NCBI GenBank assembly: GCA_040218415.1
Contig: JAVJRN010000005.1
Span: 1-24,235 of the forward strand
Direction of reading: 5' to 3'
DNA from: JAVJRN01 sp040218415
GTDB lineage: Bacteria > Bacteroidota > Bacteroidia > Cytophagales > Cyclobacteriaceae
Length of the DNA stretch: 24,235 bases
The position numbers and the translations under genes were made by a program. Position 1 is the first letter of the stretch. Every line of letters starts with the position of its first letter. The notes beneath the pieces were generated by a model that made no database searches, was not told the origin of the DNA, and worked only from the letters and a program-made list of their open reading frames with translations. Of this stretch, positions 21,401 to 24,235 are shown piece after piece.

Positions 21401-24235
21401 TTAGGCAATCAGGCTACTCAAACCGTATCAATTACGGTAACTGACCTGAACGAAGTAAACCCAGTATTCACCAGCGCAAATACAACGAGTATTATAGAAA
21501 ACAGCACAGGCACAGTGTTGGATGTCAATGCGAATGATGGCGAAGGAGGAATAGATGATTCAGGAATTATCTACAACATCGTAGGAGGCGCAGACCAATC
21601 ACAGTTTAGCATCGATGAAACCGGCTTACTAACCTTCACCACGAGTCCGGACTATGATGCACCAGTTGATGTAAACACAGACAACATTTATGAAGTAGAC
21701 GTAGAAGCCAATGATGGTCTCACGACGATAGCCAATCTACTGATTACGGTGACCGATGAGAATGACGAATCCCCAGTGATCACGGCATCTCAAGTTTTTA
21801 GTGTATCAGAAAGTGCAGTTTTTGAAACGATAGTTGGCACAGTGACGGCTAGTGATATTGATGGATTAAGCTTAAGCAGTTGGTTCATCACGGCTGGCAA
21901 TGACGATGGGATCTTTGCCATAGATGCTACTACCGGCGATCTTTATGTCAATGACAACACGAACTTGGATTATGAAACGACGATCCAATATGTGTTGACC
22001 TTGACCGTGTCCGATGATGTAGACAATGTCAGTGCGCCAGAGACGATCACTATTGATATTACGAATGTTAATGATGTAACGCCAGTGGTCGATGTGAATA
22101 CTAATTTGACATTAAATGAAGGTGATTTTGCTGTTATTACCTCAAGTGAACTAAGCAGTAGTGATTTAGAAGGAGATATACCAACTTATATTATTACAAG
22201 TGCACCAGTTAATGGAATTATAGAATTATCTGGAGTTCAGGTAAGTAATTTTACTGAAAGTGACCTCGTGAATAATCTCGTTACTTACGTGCACGATGAT
22301 TCTCAGACCACTAGCGATAGTTTCACTTTTGATGTAAGTGACGGAATAAATAGCTTAACAGGGCAAACTTTTAATATAACAGTCAACCCAGTCAATGATG
22401 CACCAATCATTGCTGCGCAAGCACCACTCGCCACAGATGAAGACACTGCATTAGAAATCACGCTGACAGATCTGACGGTGACGGATATAGACAACACGTA
22501 TCCAGAAGGCTTCACTTTGACCGTACAAGCAGAAAGCAATTACACATTTGCAGGCAACACGATCACACCAGCAGCAGACTTCAACGGCGACCTAGTCGTC
22601 CCAGTAATTGTCAATGATGGAACGGATAATAGTGCCATCTTCAATCTGAGCGTGACGGTAAACCCAGTCAACGACGCACCAGTGATTACGGCACAAGCAC
22701 CACTAGCCACAGATGAAGACACAGCATTGGAAATCACGCTAGCCGATCTGACAGTCACTGATATTGACAACACGTATCCAGAAGGGTTCACTTTGACTGT
22801 ACAACCAGAAAGTAGCTACACGTTTGCAGGCAACACGATCACACCAGCAGCAGAATTCAACGGCGACCTAATTGTCCCAGTGACGGTGAATGACGGACTA
22901 GACAACAGTGCCATCTTCAACTTGACGGTGACAGTGAATCCAGTGAACGATGCCCCAGTCTTAGCGACGATTGGCGATCAAAACATTGATGAGTTAACCG
23001 AACTGACCTTCACAGCAGTCGGCACAGACAGTGATATCCCAGCACAAACGTTGAGCTACAGCTTAGATGCGACAAGCTTAACAGCAGGAATGACGATCAA
23101 CCCGAGTACTGGAGACTTCAGCTGGATACCAACAGAAACCCAAGACGGGACACATGGTGTCACCATTACAGTTTCTGACGGAACCTTAACAGCAACAGAG
23201 ACGATCACCATCACGGTCAATGATGTAAACAGCGCTCCAGTCTTAGCGACGATTGGCGATCAAAACATTGATGAGTTAACCGAACTGACTTTCACAGCAG
23301 TCGGCACAGACAGTGATGTACCAGCACAAACATTGAGCTACAGCTTAGATGCGACAAGCTTGACAGCAGGCATGACGATCAACCCGAGTACTGGAGACTT
23401 CAGTTGGACCCCAGACGAAACCCAAGACGGGACGCACACAGTCACCATTACAGTCACAGACGGCACACTTACAGCAACAGAAACGATCACGATCACAGTC
23501 AATGATGTGAACAGCGCTCCAGTCTTAGCGACGATTGGCGATCAAAACATTGATGAGTTAACCGAACTGACTTTCACTGCAGTCGGCACGGACAGTGATA
23601 TCCCAGCACAAACATTGAGCTACAGCTTAGATGCGACAAGTCTAGCCTCAAACATGGCTATCGATGCAAACACAGGCACATTCAGCTGGACCCCAGACGA
23701 AACCCAAGACGGGACACATGGTGTCACCATTACAGTCACAGACGGCATACTTACAGCAACAGAAACCATCACGATCACGGTCAATGATGTGAACAGCGCC
23801 CCAGTCTTAGCGACGATTGGCGATCAAAACATTGATGAGTTAACCGAACTGACCTTCACAGCCGTCGGCACAGACAGTGATATCCCAGCACAAACATTGA
23901 GTTACAGCTTAGATGCGACAAGCATCACAGCAGGAATGACGATCAACCCGAGTACTGGAGACTTCAATTGGACACCAACAGAAAGTCAAGACGGCACACA
24001 TGGTGTCACCATTACAGTTTCTGACGGAACTTTAACAACATCAGAAACCATCACGATCACAGTCAATGATGTAAACAGCGCCCCAGTCTTAGCGACGATT
24101 GGCGATCAAAACATTGATGAGTTAACTGAACTGACCTTCACAGCCGTCGGCACAGACAGTGATATCCCAGCACAAACATTGAGCTACAGCTTAGATGCGA
24201 CAAGTCTAGCCTCAAACATGGCTATCGATGCAAAC
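1..24235 (+). CDS. Giant multidomain extracellular adhesin-like protein, internal fragment (both ends missing)
   Basis: One open frame (first full codon at base 2) reads through the entire window with no stop, giving 8,078 residues; start codon and stop codon are both outside. Every recognisable domain falls in this same phase: twelve LamG-like jellyrolls, nine FN3-like domains, an eleven-repeat BspA/DUF285 array, three SbsA-like Ig domains, four seven-repeat FG-GAP propellers, a beta-helix, an IPT/TIG domain, further Ig-like domains, cadherin-like domains and He_PIG-like repeats. It is Asp-rich and has very few cysteines (I noted five: three in or near the BspA array and two in the beta-helix), as expected for a secreted, calcium-stabilised protein. 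I saw no catalytic motif. The likely role, inferred from architecture, is cell-surface adhesion or polysaccharide/matrix binding. In Bacteroidota such proteins usually leave by type IX secretion, but no signal peptide or sorting domain is visible here. No specific family name or gene symbol can be assigned. Confidence 0.95.
428..1315 (+). other. FN3-like domain 1 + LamG-like domain 2
   Basis: The FN3-like part (about 428-700) starts APTGLIAYAS, has the FEWTDNSNDET strand and ends with FFRVSAVNG. The junction TTEAHPGYAVSFDG leads into LamG 2 (about 701-1315). That domain has VEAWIS, AWHHVAVTYD, LWVDGQ, GAIDEVKIWD, the helix KTDFSDRF, and the tail GNEPNLVAYYPFDENTG. This is the basic unit of about 300 residues that recurs through the protein. 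Confidence 0.85.
1316..2209 (+). other. FN3-like domain 2 + LamG-like domain 3
   Basis: The FN3-like part (about 1316-1579) shows LALYWEDNTETETGF and NYFYRVAAE. LamG 3 (about 1580-2209) shows FTVEFWYD, the HHIAVVRENG strand (the usual Trp before the His pair is replaced: DQHHIAV), RIFVDG, GELDEVRIWD, the helix RSAQEINDN and the tail GLIAYYQFDETSG. Its helix belongs to the RT..EI.DN class rather than the KTDFSDR class of its neighbours. Confidence 0.82.
2210..3121 (+). other. FN3-like domain 3 + LamG-like domain 4
   Basis: The FN3-like part (about 2210-2485) shows SPDGLTAYKIS, IRLDWNHDQ and SYFYRVKAVNG; it is the most diverged FN3 copy in the first third. LamG 4 (about 2486-3121) has EDYPGYALNL, TIEAWIKTS, NWHHIAVAYNG, GQLDEVKIWN, KTNFADRF and the tail GLVAYYPFDENTG. 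It ends directly before the BspA-like island. Confidence 0.82.
3122..4549 (+). repeat. BspA-like (DUF285) surface-repeat domain, eleven 25-residue repeats
   Basis: After an N-terminal cap (about 3122-3540: PFITTWQSDN, then LSVEQWGDISWSSM and GCTNMT) come eleven repeats of the form FNQ-x-L-x-x-WDVS-x-VT-x-M-x-x-MF. Their Trp codons start at 3572, 3647, 3722, 3797, 3872, 3947, 4022, 4097, 4172, 4247 and 4322, exactly 75 nt apart. A C-terminal cap follows (about 4380-4549: YDFLLIGWAAL, YCEGASARDELI, and TYSWTILDNGQSC). This matches the BspA-type/DUF285 surface-protein repeat family, which forms a solenoid and is common in bacterial surface adhesins. Repeat 6 (WVTSANTST) is the most degenerate. 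Confidence 0.93.
4550..5473 (+). other. FN3-like domain 4 + LamG-like domain 5
   Basis: The FN3-LamG pattern resumes directly after the BspA array. The FN3-like part (about 4550-4822) has SEFIAYAANSTDLTF, the signature ESADDYGFTTN and KFYRITATNGS. LamG 5 (about 4823-5473) has AFPGYALSFDG, TIEFWMKSS, QWHHVGITYDG, GMLDEVRIWN, AKTDFSDRY and NLVAYYAMDENVG. Confidence 0.85.
5474..6376 (+). other. FN3-like domain 5 + LamG-like domain 6
   Basis: The FN3-like part (about 5474-5758) carries ESADDFDFTTN and GKFYRLTATNGNEDAS and is very similar in DNA to FN3 6, exactly 900 nt downstream. LamG 6 (about 5759-6376) shows AFPGSALSNTG, TIEGWVNP, QWTHFALTYDG, IFINGAE, GLIDEIRIWD, AKTDFSDRY and NLVAYYPFDEGD. 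Confidence 0.85.
6377..7273 (+). other. FN3-like domain 6 + LamG-like domain 7
   Basis: The FN3-like part (about 6377-6658) shows APDSLIAYASG, ESADDYGFTTN and GKFYRLTATNGSEDAS. LamG 7 (about 6659-7273) shows AFPGSALSFDG, LTVSAWVYP, QWNHVAAVKTG, MYLNGTA, GLIDQIQLWD, KADFSDRY and NLVAYYPLDENTG. It is the last member of the first run of FN3-LamG units and leads into an SbsA-like Ig domain. Confidence 0.85.
7274..7630 (+). other. Bacterial Ig-like domain (SbsA/Big_5 type) 1
   Basis: The sequence runs from STLPVVNAVDIPVNQVINI through FSADVDLTSINN, a KSGTIDGTWV turn and VDFTPSADLLPGDLITVTI. This matches the SbsA-like Ig pattern (P.n.a..v...i.i.Fs..vd...in, then v.f.P...l.pG....vt). It immediately precedes propeller 1, an arrangement repeated for propellers 2 and 3. 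Confidence 0.8.
7631..8680 (+). repeat. FG-GAP/VCBS seven-repeat beta-propeller 1
   Basis: Seven Asp-rich Ca2+-loop motifs begin near 7709, 7856, 8003, 8147, 8297, 8456 and 8603. They include DFDQDGDIDLY, DMDQDGDLDIV, DVDNDGDMDVL, DIDGDGDLDLL and DINEDGVMDVV, with loop 4 (DFDNDGISDVV) and loop 5 (DVDGDNYLDLI) slightly altered. Spacing is about 147 nt (49 residues), and each repeat carries a W/Y..NDG strand. FG-GAP repeats fold as integrin-alpha-like propellers whose loops bind Ca2+; seven repeats fit a complete seven-bladed propeller. Confidence 0.9.
8681..9580 (+). other. FN3-like domain 7 + LamG-like domain 8
   Basis: The FN3-like part (about 8681-8947) begins EPTNLIGYSPNG and carries a distinctive subtype signature, FDFTTEELIPDLLIG then ATKRFYQVAAV, shared only with FN3 8. 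LamG 8 (about 8948-9580) shows AFAGFALDLSS, YTFEFWMQP, QWYHIAATYDG, MYVDGVLDD, GSIDEFKVYD (Tyr in place of the usual Trp), AKTNFTDRF and NLVAYYPFDEN. Confidence 0.84.
9581..10021 (+). other. Probable BNR-associated N-terminal-like beta domain
   Basis: About 147 residues follow LamG 8, with VTAANISLVDTDADQGAYQ, LLYKFTLTPDDGDVSL, a GAKLFYSTTDQF strand, YFWVTLDM and IQVNASPTIDF. The pattern (property of a value, then TS.AKLFYS, then YFWV..D) resembles the small beta domain found N-terminal to BNR-repeat sialidase-like and other secreted Bacteroidota proteins. No BNR Asp-box follows; it is joined to a beta-helix instead. Family assignment is tentative. Confidence 0.5.
10022..11428 (+). other. Right-handed parallel beta-helix domain, choice-of-anchor-Q-like
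   Basis: It starts IIYVDKNATGEHFGDSW then STAFRDLQVAFAAAQNGDSI and IFVA, the typical entry to secreted right-handed beta-helix proteins. An FSLFGGFTPGADFSTADRT segment and a string of short N-rich turns follow (FTFSNSAFIGN, NVSFENNASG, FRDCQFIGN, ITRCVFRDN, INNSVFYNNSG, VRNSTFIDN, FYNSVLYGN). It closes with NPLIIDALNG, YGLQVGSPAVNAGDG and LDLGAVE, the signature of the choice-of-anchor-Q group. No pectate-lyase catalytic residues were recognised, so a binding or structural role is likelier than enzymatic. Two of the few cysteines in the window are here (near 10716 and 10817). Confidence 0.85.
11429..12355 (+). other. FN3-like domain 8 + LamG-like domain 9
   Basis: The FN3-like part (about 11429-11701) starts AAPTDLIAYAPNG and shares with FN3 7 the subtype signature YDFTVEELVPDLLLG then ATKRFYKVAAVN. 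LamG 9 (about 11702-12355) shows AFPGYALSFNG, KTLEFWVKD, NWHHLAATYDG, IYVDGQQ, GNIDEVRIWN, AKTDFSDRY and GLVAYYPLDENTG. The WNTAKTDFSDRY segment is nearly identical in DNA to that of LamG 5. Confidence 0.85.
12356..12700 (+). other. Bacterial Ig-like domain (SbsA/Big_5 type) 2
   Basis: It shows STTPLTNATNVAINSNIEL, an FDLDLDLTSIHNS strand, GIIEGTWADGG, VFNPSVDFAPGEVISVSI and an FTAASQ ending. It is homologous to the Ig domains at about 7274 and 13738. Its end, EGTFPLGQ, is the junction to propeller 2, matching PGVFPLGQ before propeller 3. Confidence 0.8.
12428..12451 (+). repeat. In-frame hexanucleotide repeat (GATCTT-like)
   Basis: Four consecutive GAT-NTN units (gatttt, gatctt, gatctt, gatctc) encode alternating Asp-Phe/Leu in one beta strand of the second SbsA-like Ig domain. 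A gain or loss of one unit would keep the reading frame. The other Ig copies lack it. Confidence 0.6.
12701..13737 (+). repeat. FG-GAP/VCBS seven-repeat beta-propeller 2
   Basis: Seven canonical Ca2+ loops begin at about 12779, 12929, 13076, 13223, 13370, 13517 and 13664 (DIDKDGDMDAV, DVDGDGDIDLL, DIDGDGDTDIL, DVDSDGDLDVL, DMDGDGDVDVL, DLDGDGDMDVL, DVDTDGDLDIL). After a first step of 150 nt the period is exactly 147 nt. Each blade also has the strand W-Y/F-EN-D/V-G followed by NF-T/S and VIS. All seven loops look intact, making this the most regular of the four arrays. Confidence 0.92.
13738..14066 (+). other. Bacterial Ig-like domain (SbsA/Big_5 type) 3
   Basis: It directly follows the WYEQG end of propeller 2. 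It shows NLTASTPLSNANSVPANS, ISLTFDANIDNATLNAST, a SGAFSGGGGSTV turn, TFNPDIDFKAGEIITVVV, and an FQFRAASQ ending. It is the third copy of the same Ig subfamily and again leads into a propeller. Confidence 0.8.
14067..15091 (+). repeat. FG-GAP/VCBS seven-repeat beta-propeller 3
   Basis: Seven loops begin near 14138, 14288, 14435, 14573, 14720, 14864 and 15011 (DLDADGDMDIV, DVDQDGDLDIV, DIDFDGDVDIV, DVDQDGDLDIV, DIDDDGDLDFV, DLNGNSIMDVL, DMDGDGDLDVF). Blade 6 has lost most of the Ca2+ loop acidic residues (NGNSIMD). Spacing is 138-150 nt. The WYENDG/NFTE strands match those of propeller 2, and both end WYEQG, indicating that Ig-plus-propeller was duplicated in tandem. Confidence 0.92.
15092..16054 (+). 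other. FN3-like domain 9 + LamG-like domain 10
   Basis: The FN3-like part (about 15092-15355) is diverged from earlier copies: FNISASGFDINFTVPTGATD, then IELQLDSDPAFGSVDL and TRYYVRVRAVTATGG. LamG 10 (about 15356-16054) shows GNALDFDGVNDNVTI, ITLEGWFNIS, QWTHVAATYDR, LYLNGQE, ADDIRIWN, the helix RTATEIQNN and GLVAYYRFDEGT. Confidence 0.83.
16055..16369 (+). repeat. 315-nt Ig-like repeat, copy A
   Basis: A 105-residue Ig-like unit: APNVTSVTATPSTGIIGIG, TLTITLISDETGL, VNGIDVSGTFVDN, TYSLTYTV, IPLSITLEDAA and AIDANAPS. Two further copies of exactly the same length lie in tandem at 19898 and 20213. The repeating GIGE...I.L.SDE..L pattern resembles bacterial Ig-like domains of surface proteins; exact family not assigned. 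Confidence 0.8.
16370..16651 (+). other. Ig-like beta-sandwich domain, family uncertain
   Basis: About 94 residues: APSGYTITNVDIDNIGNLL, FDISGAEVGATYDISVSS, a GSVAAAIELISGLDISSLG stretch, and LTIDVTLTDAANNAGTVV. The DAANNAG ending is typical of bacterial Ig-like repeats. It links Ig copy A to the IPT domain. Confidence 0.6.
16652..16906 (+). other. IPT/TIG domain
   Basis: The signature PPVITSFTPASGLIGSSVTI then TGNNFDPTFGNNVVFFG, ATVTAGDASSLTVTVPAGA and PITVFSNG is diagnostic of IPT/TIG Ig-like domains (P.I.s..P.sG..G..vtItG.nF, then V.fg, l.v.vP). It stands immediately before propeller 4, the same position that the SbsA-like Ig domains take before propellers 1-3. Confidence 0.92.
16907..18013 (+). 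repeat. FG-GAP seven-repeat beta-propeller 4 (different subfamily)
   Basis: Seven loops begin near 16985, 17144, 17306, 17465, 17624, 17783 and 17927 (DLDEDGKPDLV, DLDGDGKLDLV, DVDGDGRLDLV, DADGDGKLDIA, DMDGDGNSDLA, DLNGDGKPELL, DMDGDGQPDLA). Spacing is mostly 159 nt (53 residues), not 147. Blades carry RNTSTGSG, ISYAT and PRSVAIGD strands instead of WYENDG. It therefore comes from a separate FG-GAP lineage, yet again has exactly seven blades. Confidence 0.92.
18014..18955 (+). repeat. Ig-like + LamG-like domain 11 (942-nt module, copy 1)
   Basis: The Ig-like part (about 18014-18301) has VSSESATTSLSPFDI, IDFGETVTGFALEDLTLVN and a YTVNIYPLSDGIVTIDIAA stretch: the bacterial Ig pattern of FSE.VTGF...DI, then Y...I.P..DG.V.VD.A. 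The junction NATVPENALSLDG leads to LamG 11 (about 18302-18955): FTVETWAKV, TWTHLAGVYDG, FYVNGQ, GQIDELRIWN, RTQQEIVDNAY. The same pair is repeated directly downstream at a 942-nt offset. Confidence 0.82.
18956..19897 (+). repeat. Ig-like + LamG-like domain 12 (942-nt module, copy 2)
   Basis: The Ig-like part (about 18956-19240) has STESVTTSLAPFPVTFTFSE, AIEDIFVINGTVSNFVG and PTADGQVDVDVAAGVATDA. The junction NATVPENAMSFNG leads to LamG 12 (about 19241-19897): LTVEMWINH, TWQHVAMVADEGG, YYNGLLQG, GILDEVRIWS, RTQQELIDNAG and LESQYSFNHNSG. It is the last LamG seen in the window. Confidence 0.82.
19898..20212 (+). repeat. 315-nt Ig-like repeat, copy B
   Basis: A 105-residue unit homologous to copy A: APNVTAVTATPSTGTLGIG, ITLTSDETGLTTSSATVNG, IDVSGTFVDNTDNTYSLSY, SIPLSITLEDAASN. 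It is followed without a gap by copy C. Like copy A, it comes immediately after a LamG domain, suggesting LamG plus Ig moved as a unit. Confidence 0.82.
20213..20527 (+). repeat. 315-nt Ig-like repeat, copy C
   Basis: Third copy, tandem to B: APSILAVTASPSTGTLGIG, LNITLTANEAGLLL, VNGVDVSGSFVEN. Its last third is almost identical to B in DNA: bases 20435-20539 match 20120-20224 with one mismatch that I can see (c for t), while the first halves have diverged. Confidence 0.82.
20528..20869 (+). other. Ig-like / calx-like beta domain, family uncertain
   Basis: It shows APSITGVTVPVGTSYVAGS, LDFTLNFDENVIVVGNPEL, a SLLFSYTVQAGELDSDGIT stretch and ATIADAAANNAALTL. This pattern (fdE.v.v.g.P.l.l..., then Y.v..Ge.d.dGi.v....l.ga.i.D.a.N.A) is common in giant bacterial surface proteins as a bacterial Ig-like repeat. 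It ends with VDATSPS. Confidence 0.7.
20870..21160 (+). other. Bacterial Ig-like domain (same type as those at 18014 and 18956)
   Basis: It shows SPSVVISTSESSPTSNDFI, MTVTFSEAVTGFATTDIQL, TFTLQTVSDGTYSVDIAGG and IATDGAGNVNS. The FSEAVTGF..TDI and DG.YSVDIA..IATD.AGN motifs match the Ig halves of the 942-nt modules, here without a LamG partner. It closes with DYDATSP before the cadherin block. Confidence 0.78.
21161..22078 (+). repeat. Three tandem cadherin-like domains
   Basis: Domain 1 (about 21161-21460) has SVEENI, YSLGGVDLGSFNLNG, TTGELTF, DFETQSSYSIDVNAID and VTDLNE. Domain 2 (about 21461-21769) has SIIENSTGTVLDVNAND, QFSIDETGLLTF, PDYDAP and VTDENDESP. Domain 3 (about 21770-22078) has SVSESAVFETIVGTVTASD, IFAIDATTGDLYV, LDYETTIQYVLTLTVSD and NVNDVTP. 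The E..., DxxTG.L, LDYE and DxND motifs are the Ca2+-coordinating cadherin residues, so the stalk is probably rigidified by calcium. Confidence 0.9.
22079..22399 (+). other. CSPG/NG2-like (Cadherin_3) repeat
   Basis: It shows TNLTLNEGDFAVITSSELSS then YIITSAPVNGIIEL, VSNFTESDLVNNLVTYVHD and SDSFTFDVSDG. The order NEG, I....L...D, P..G.i, Ft..dl.n..v.Y.Hd, and SDsFtF.vsDG is that of the chondroitin-sulfate-proteoglycan repeat, often found beside cadherin domains in bacterial surface proteins. Confidence 0.85.
22400..22951 (+). repeat. Two 276-nt tandem cadherin-like repeats
   Basis: Two 92-residue units start at 22400 and 22676. Each has AQAPLATDEDTALEITL, DLTVTDIDNTYPEGFTL, YTFAGNTITPAA, FNGDL, VNDG and VNPVNDAP. 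The DEDTAL...L.L..L.V.D.D and VNDAP motifs are those of tandem cadherin-like repeats in giant secreted proteins. DNA is highly similar between the two copies, with scattered, mostly third-base changes. No fragment of a third copy is seen before the He_PIG-like array. Confidence 0.88.
22952..24235 (+). repeat. Tandem 282-nt He_PIG-like repeats, at least five copies (last one cut by window end)
   Basis: Copies start at 22952, 23234, 23516, 23798 and 24080. The first four are each exactly 282 nt (94 residues); the fifth has 156 nt before the window ends. Each has PVLATIGDQNIDELTEL, FTAVGTDSD, AQTLSYSLDATS, then TG-D/T-F-S/N-W-x-P, QDGTH, VTITV and TVNDVNSA, the pattern of He_PIG putative Ig domains. 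The first roughly 130 nt of each copy is nearly invariant; differences cluster in the second part. The array continues beyond the window, so copy number is unknown. Confidence 0.93.

Noticed and set aside
22303..22791. Two minus-strand frames with near-identical translations, resembling a small duplicated gene family
   Set aside because: They are the antisense reading of the two 276-nt cadherin-like repeats; the similarity comes from the sense-strand repeat.
22952..24235. Regularly spaced near-identical repeats suggesting a CRISPR array or satellite
   Set aside because: The period is 282 nt, a multiple of three, the whole unit encodes a He_PIG-like domain in the main frame, and there are no short repeat-spacer units.
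1..24235. Promoters, ribosome binding sites, terminators or tRNA genes in the window
   Set aside because: The entire window is coding in one frame with no intergenic gap; A/T-rich hexamers and short inverted repeats present are explained by codon content.

Overview
The whole 24.2 kb window lies inside one uninterrupted plus-strand reading frame. The first complete codon is at base 2, the last ends at base 24235, and there is no in-frame stop. Both ends of the gene are outside the window. It encodes at least 8,078 residues (roughly 0.85 MDa) of a repetitive, Asp/Thr/Ser/Asn-rich, cysteine-poor extracellular protein. I see no second gene, RNA gene, mobile element, CRISPR array, promoter or terminator. 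Residue numbers below count from base 2.

Organism: the mix of LamG-like jellyrolls, BspA-type (DUF285) repeats, FG-GAP/VCBS propellers, SbsA-type Ig domains, a choice-of-anchor-Q-like beta-helix and cadherin/He_PIG-like domains, with moderate G+C and free use of ATA and AGA codons, best fits a (probably marine) member of the Bacteroidota, such as Cytophagales or Flavobacteriia. This is inference from architecture; no taxonomic marker is present.

Layout: (1) 1-7273: LamG domains alternate with FN3-like domains, interrupted at about 3122-4549 by a BspA-like array with eleven Trp codons spaced exactly 75 nt apart. (2) 7274-8680: an SbsA-like Ig domain plus a seven-repeat FG-GAP propeller. (3) 8681-12355: two FN3-LamG units flanking a BNR-associated-like domain and a right-handed beta-helix. 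(4) 12356-15091: two more Ig-plus-seven-blade units in tandem. (5) 15092-16906: FN3, LamG, two Ig-like domains and an IPT/TIG domain. (6) 16907-18013: a fourth seven-repeat propeller of a different subfamily. (7) 18014-21160: two Ig-LamG modules of 942 nt each, two 315-nt Ig repeats and two more Ig domains. (8) 21161-24235: three cadherin-like domains, one CSPG/NG2-like repeat, two 276-nt cadherin-like repeats, and at least five 282-nt He_PIG-like repeats running off the end.

Taken together this looks like a very long surface fibre or adhesin: predicted carbohydrate- or protein-binding domains (LamG, beta-helix, propellers) lie in the N-terminal three quarters, and a Ca2+-stabilised Ig/cadherin stalk follows. 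In Bacteroidota such proteins are usually exported by the type IX system with a C-terminal sorting domain, but signal peptide and sorting domain would lie outside this window.
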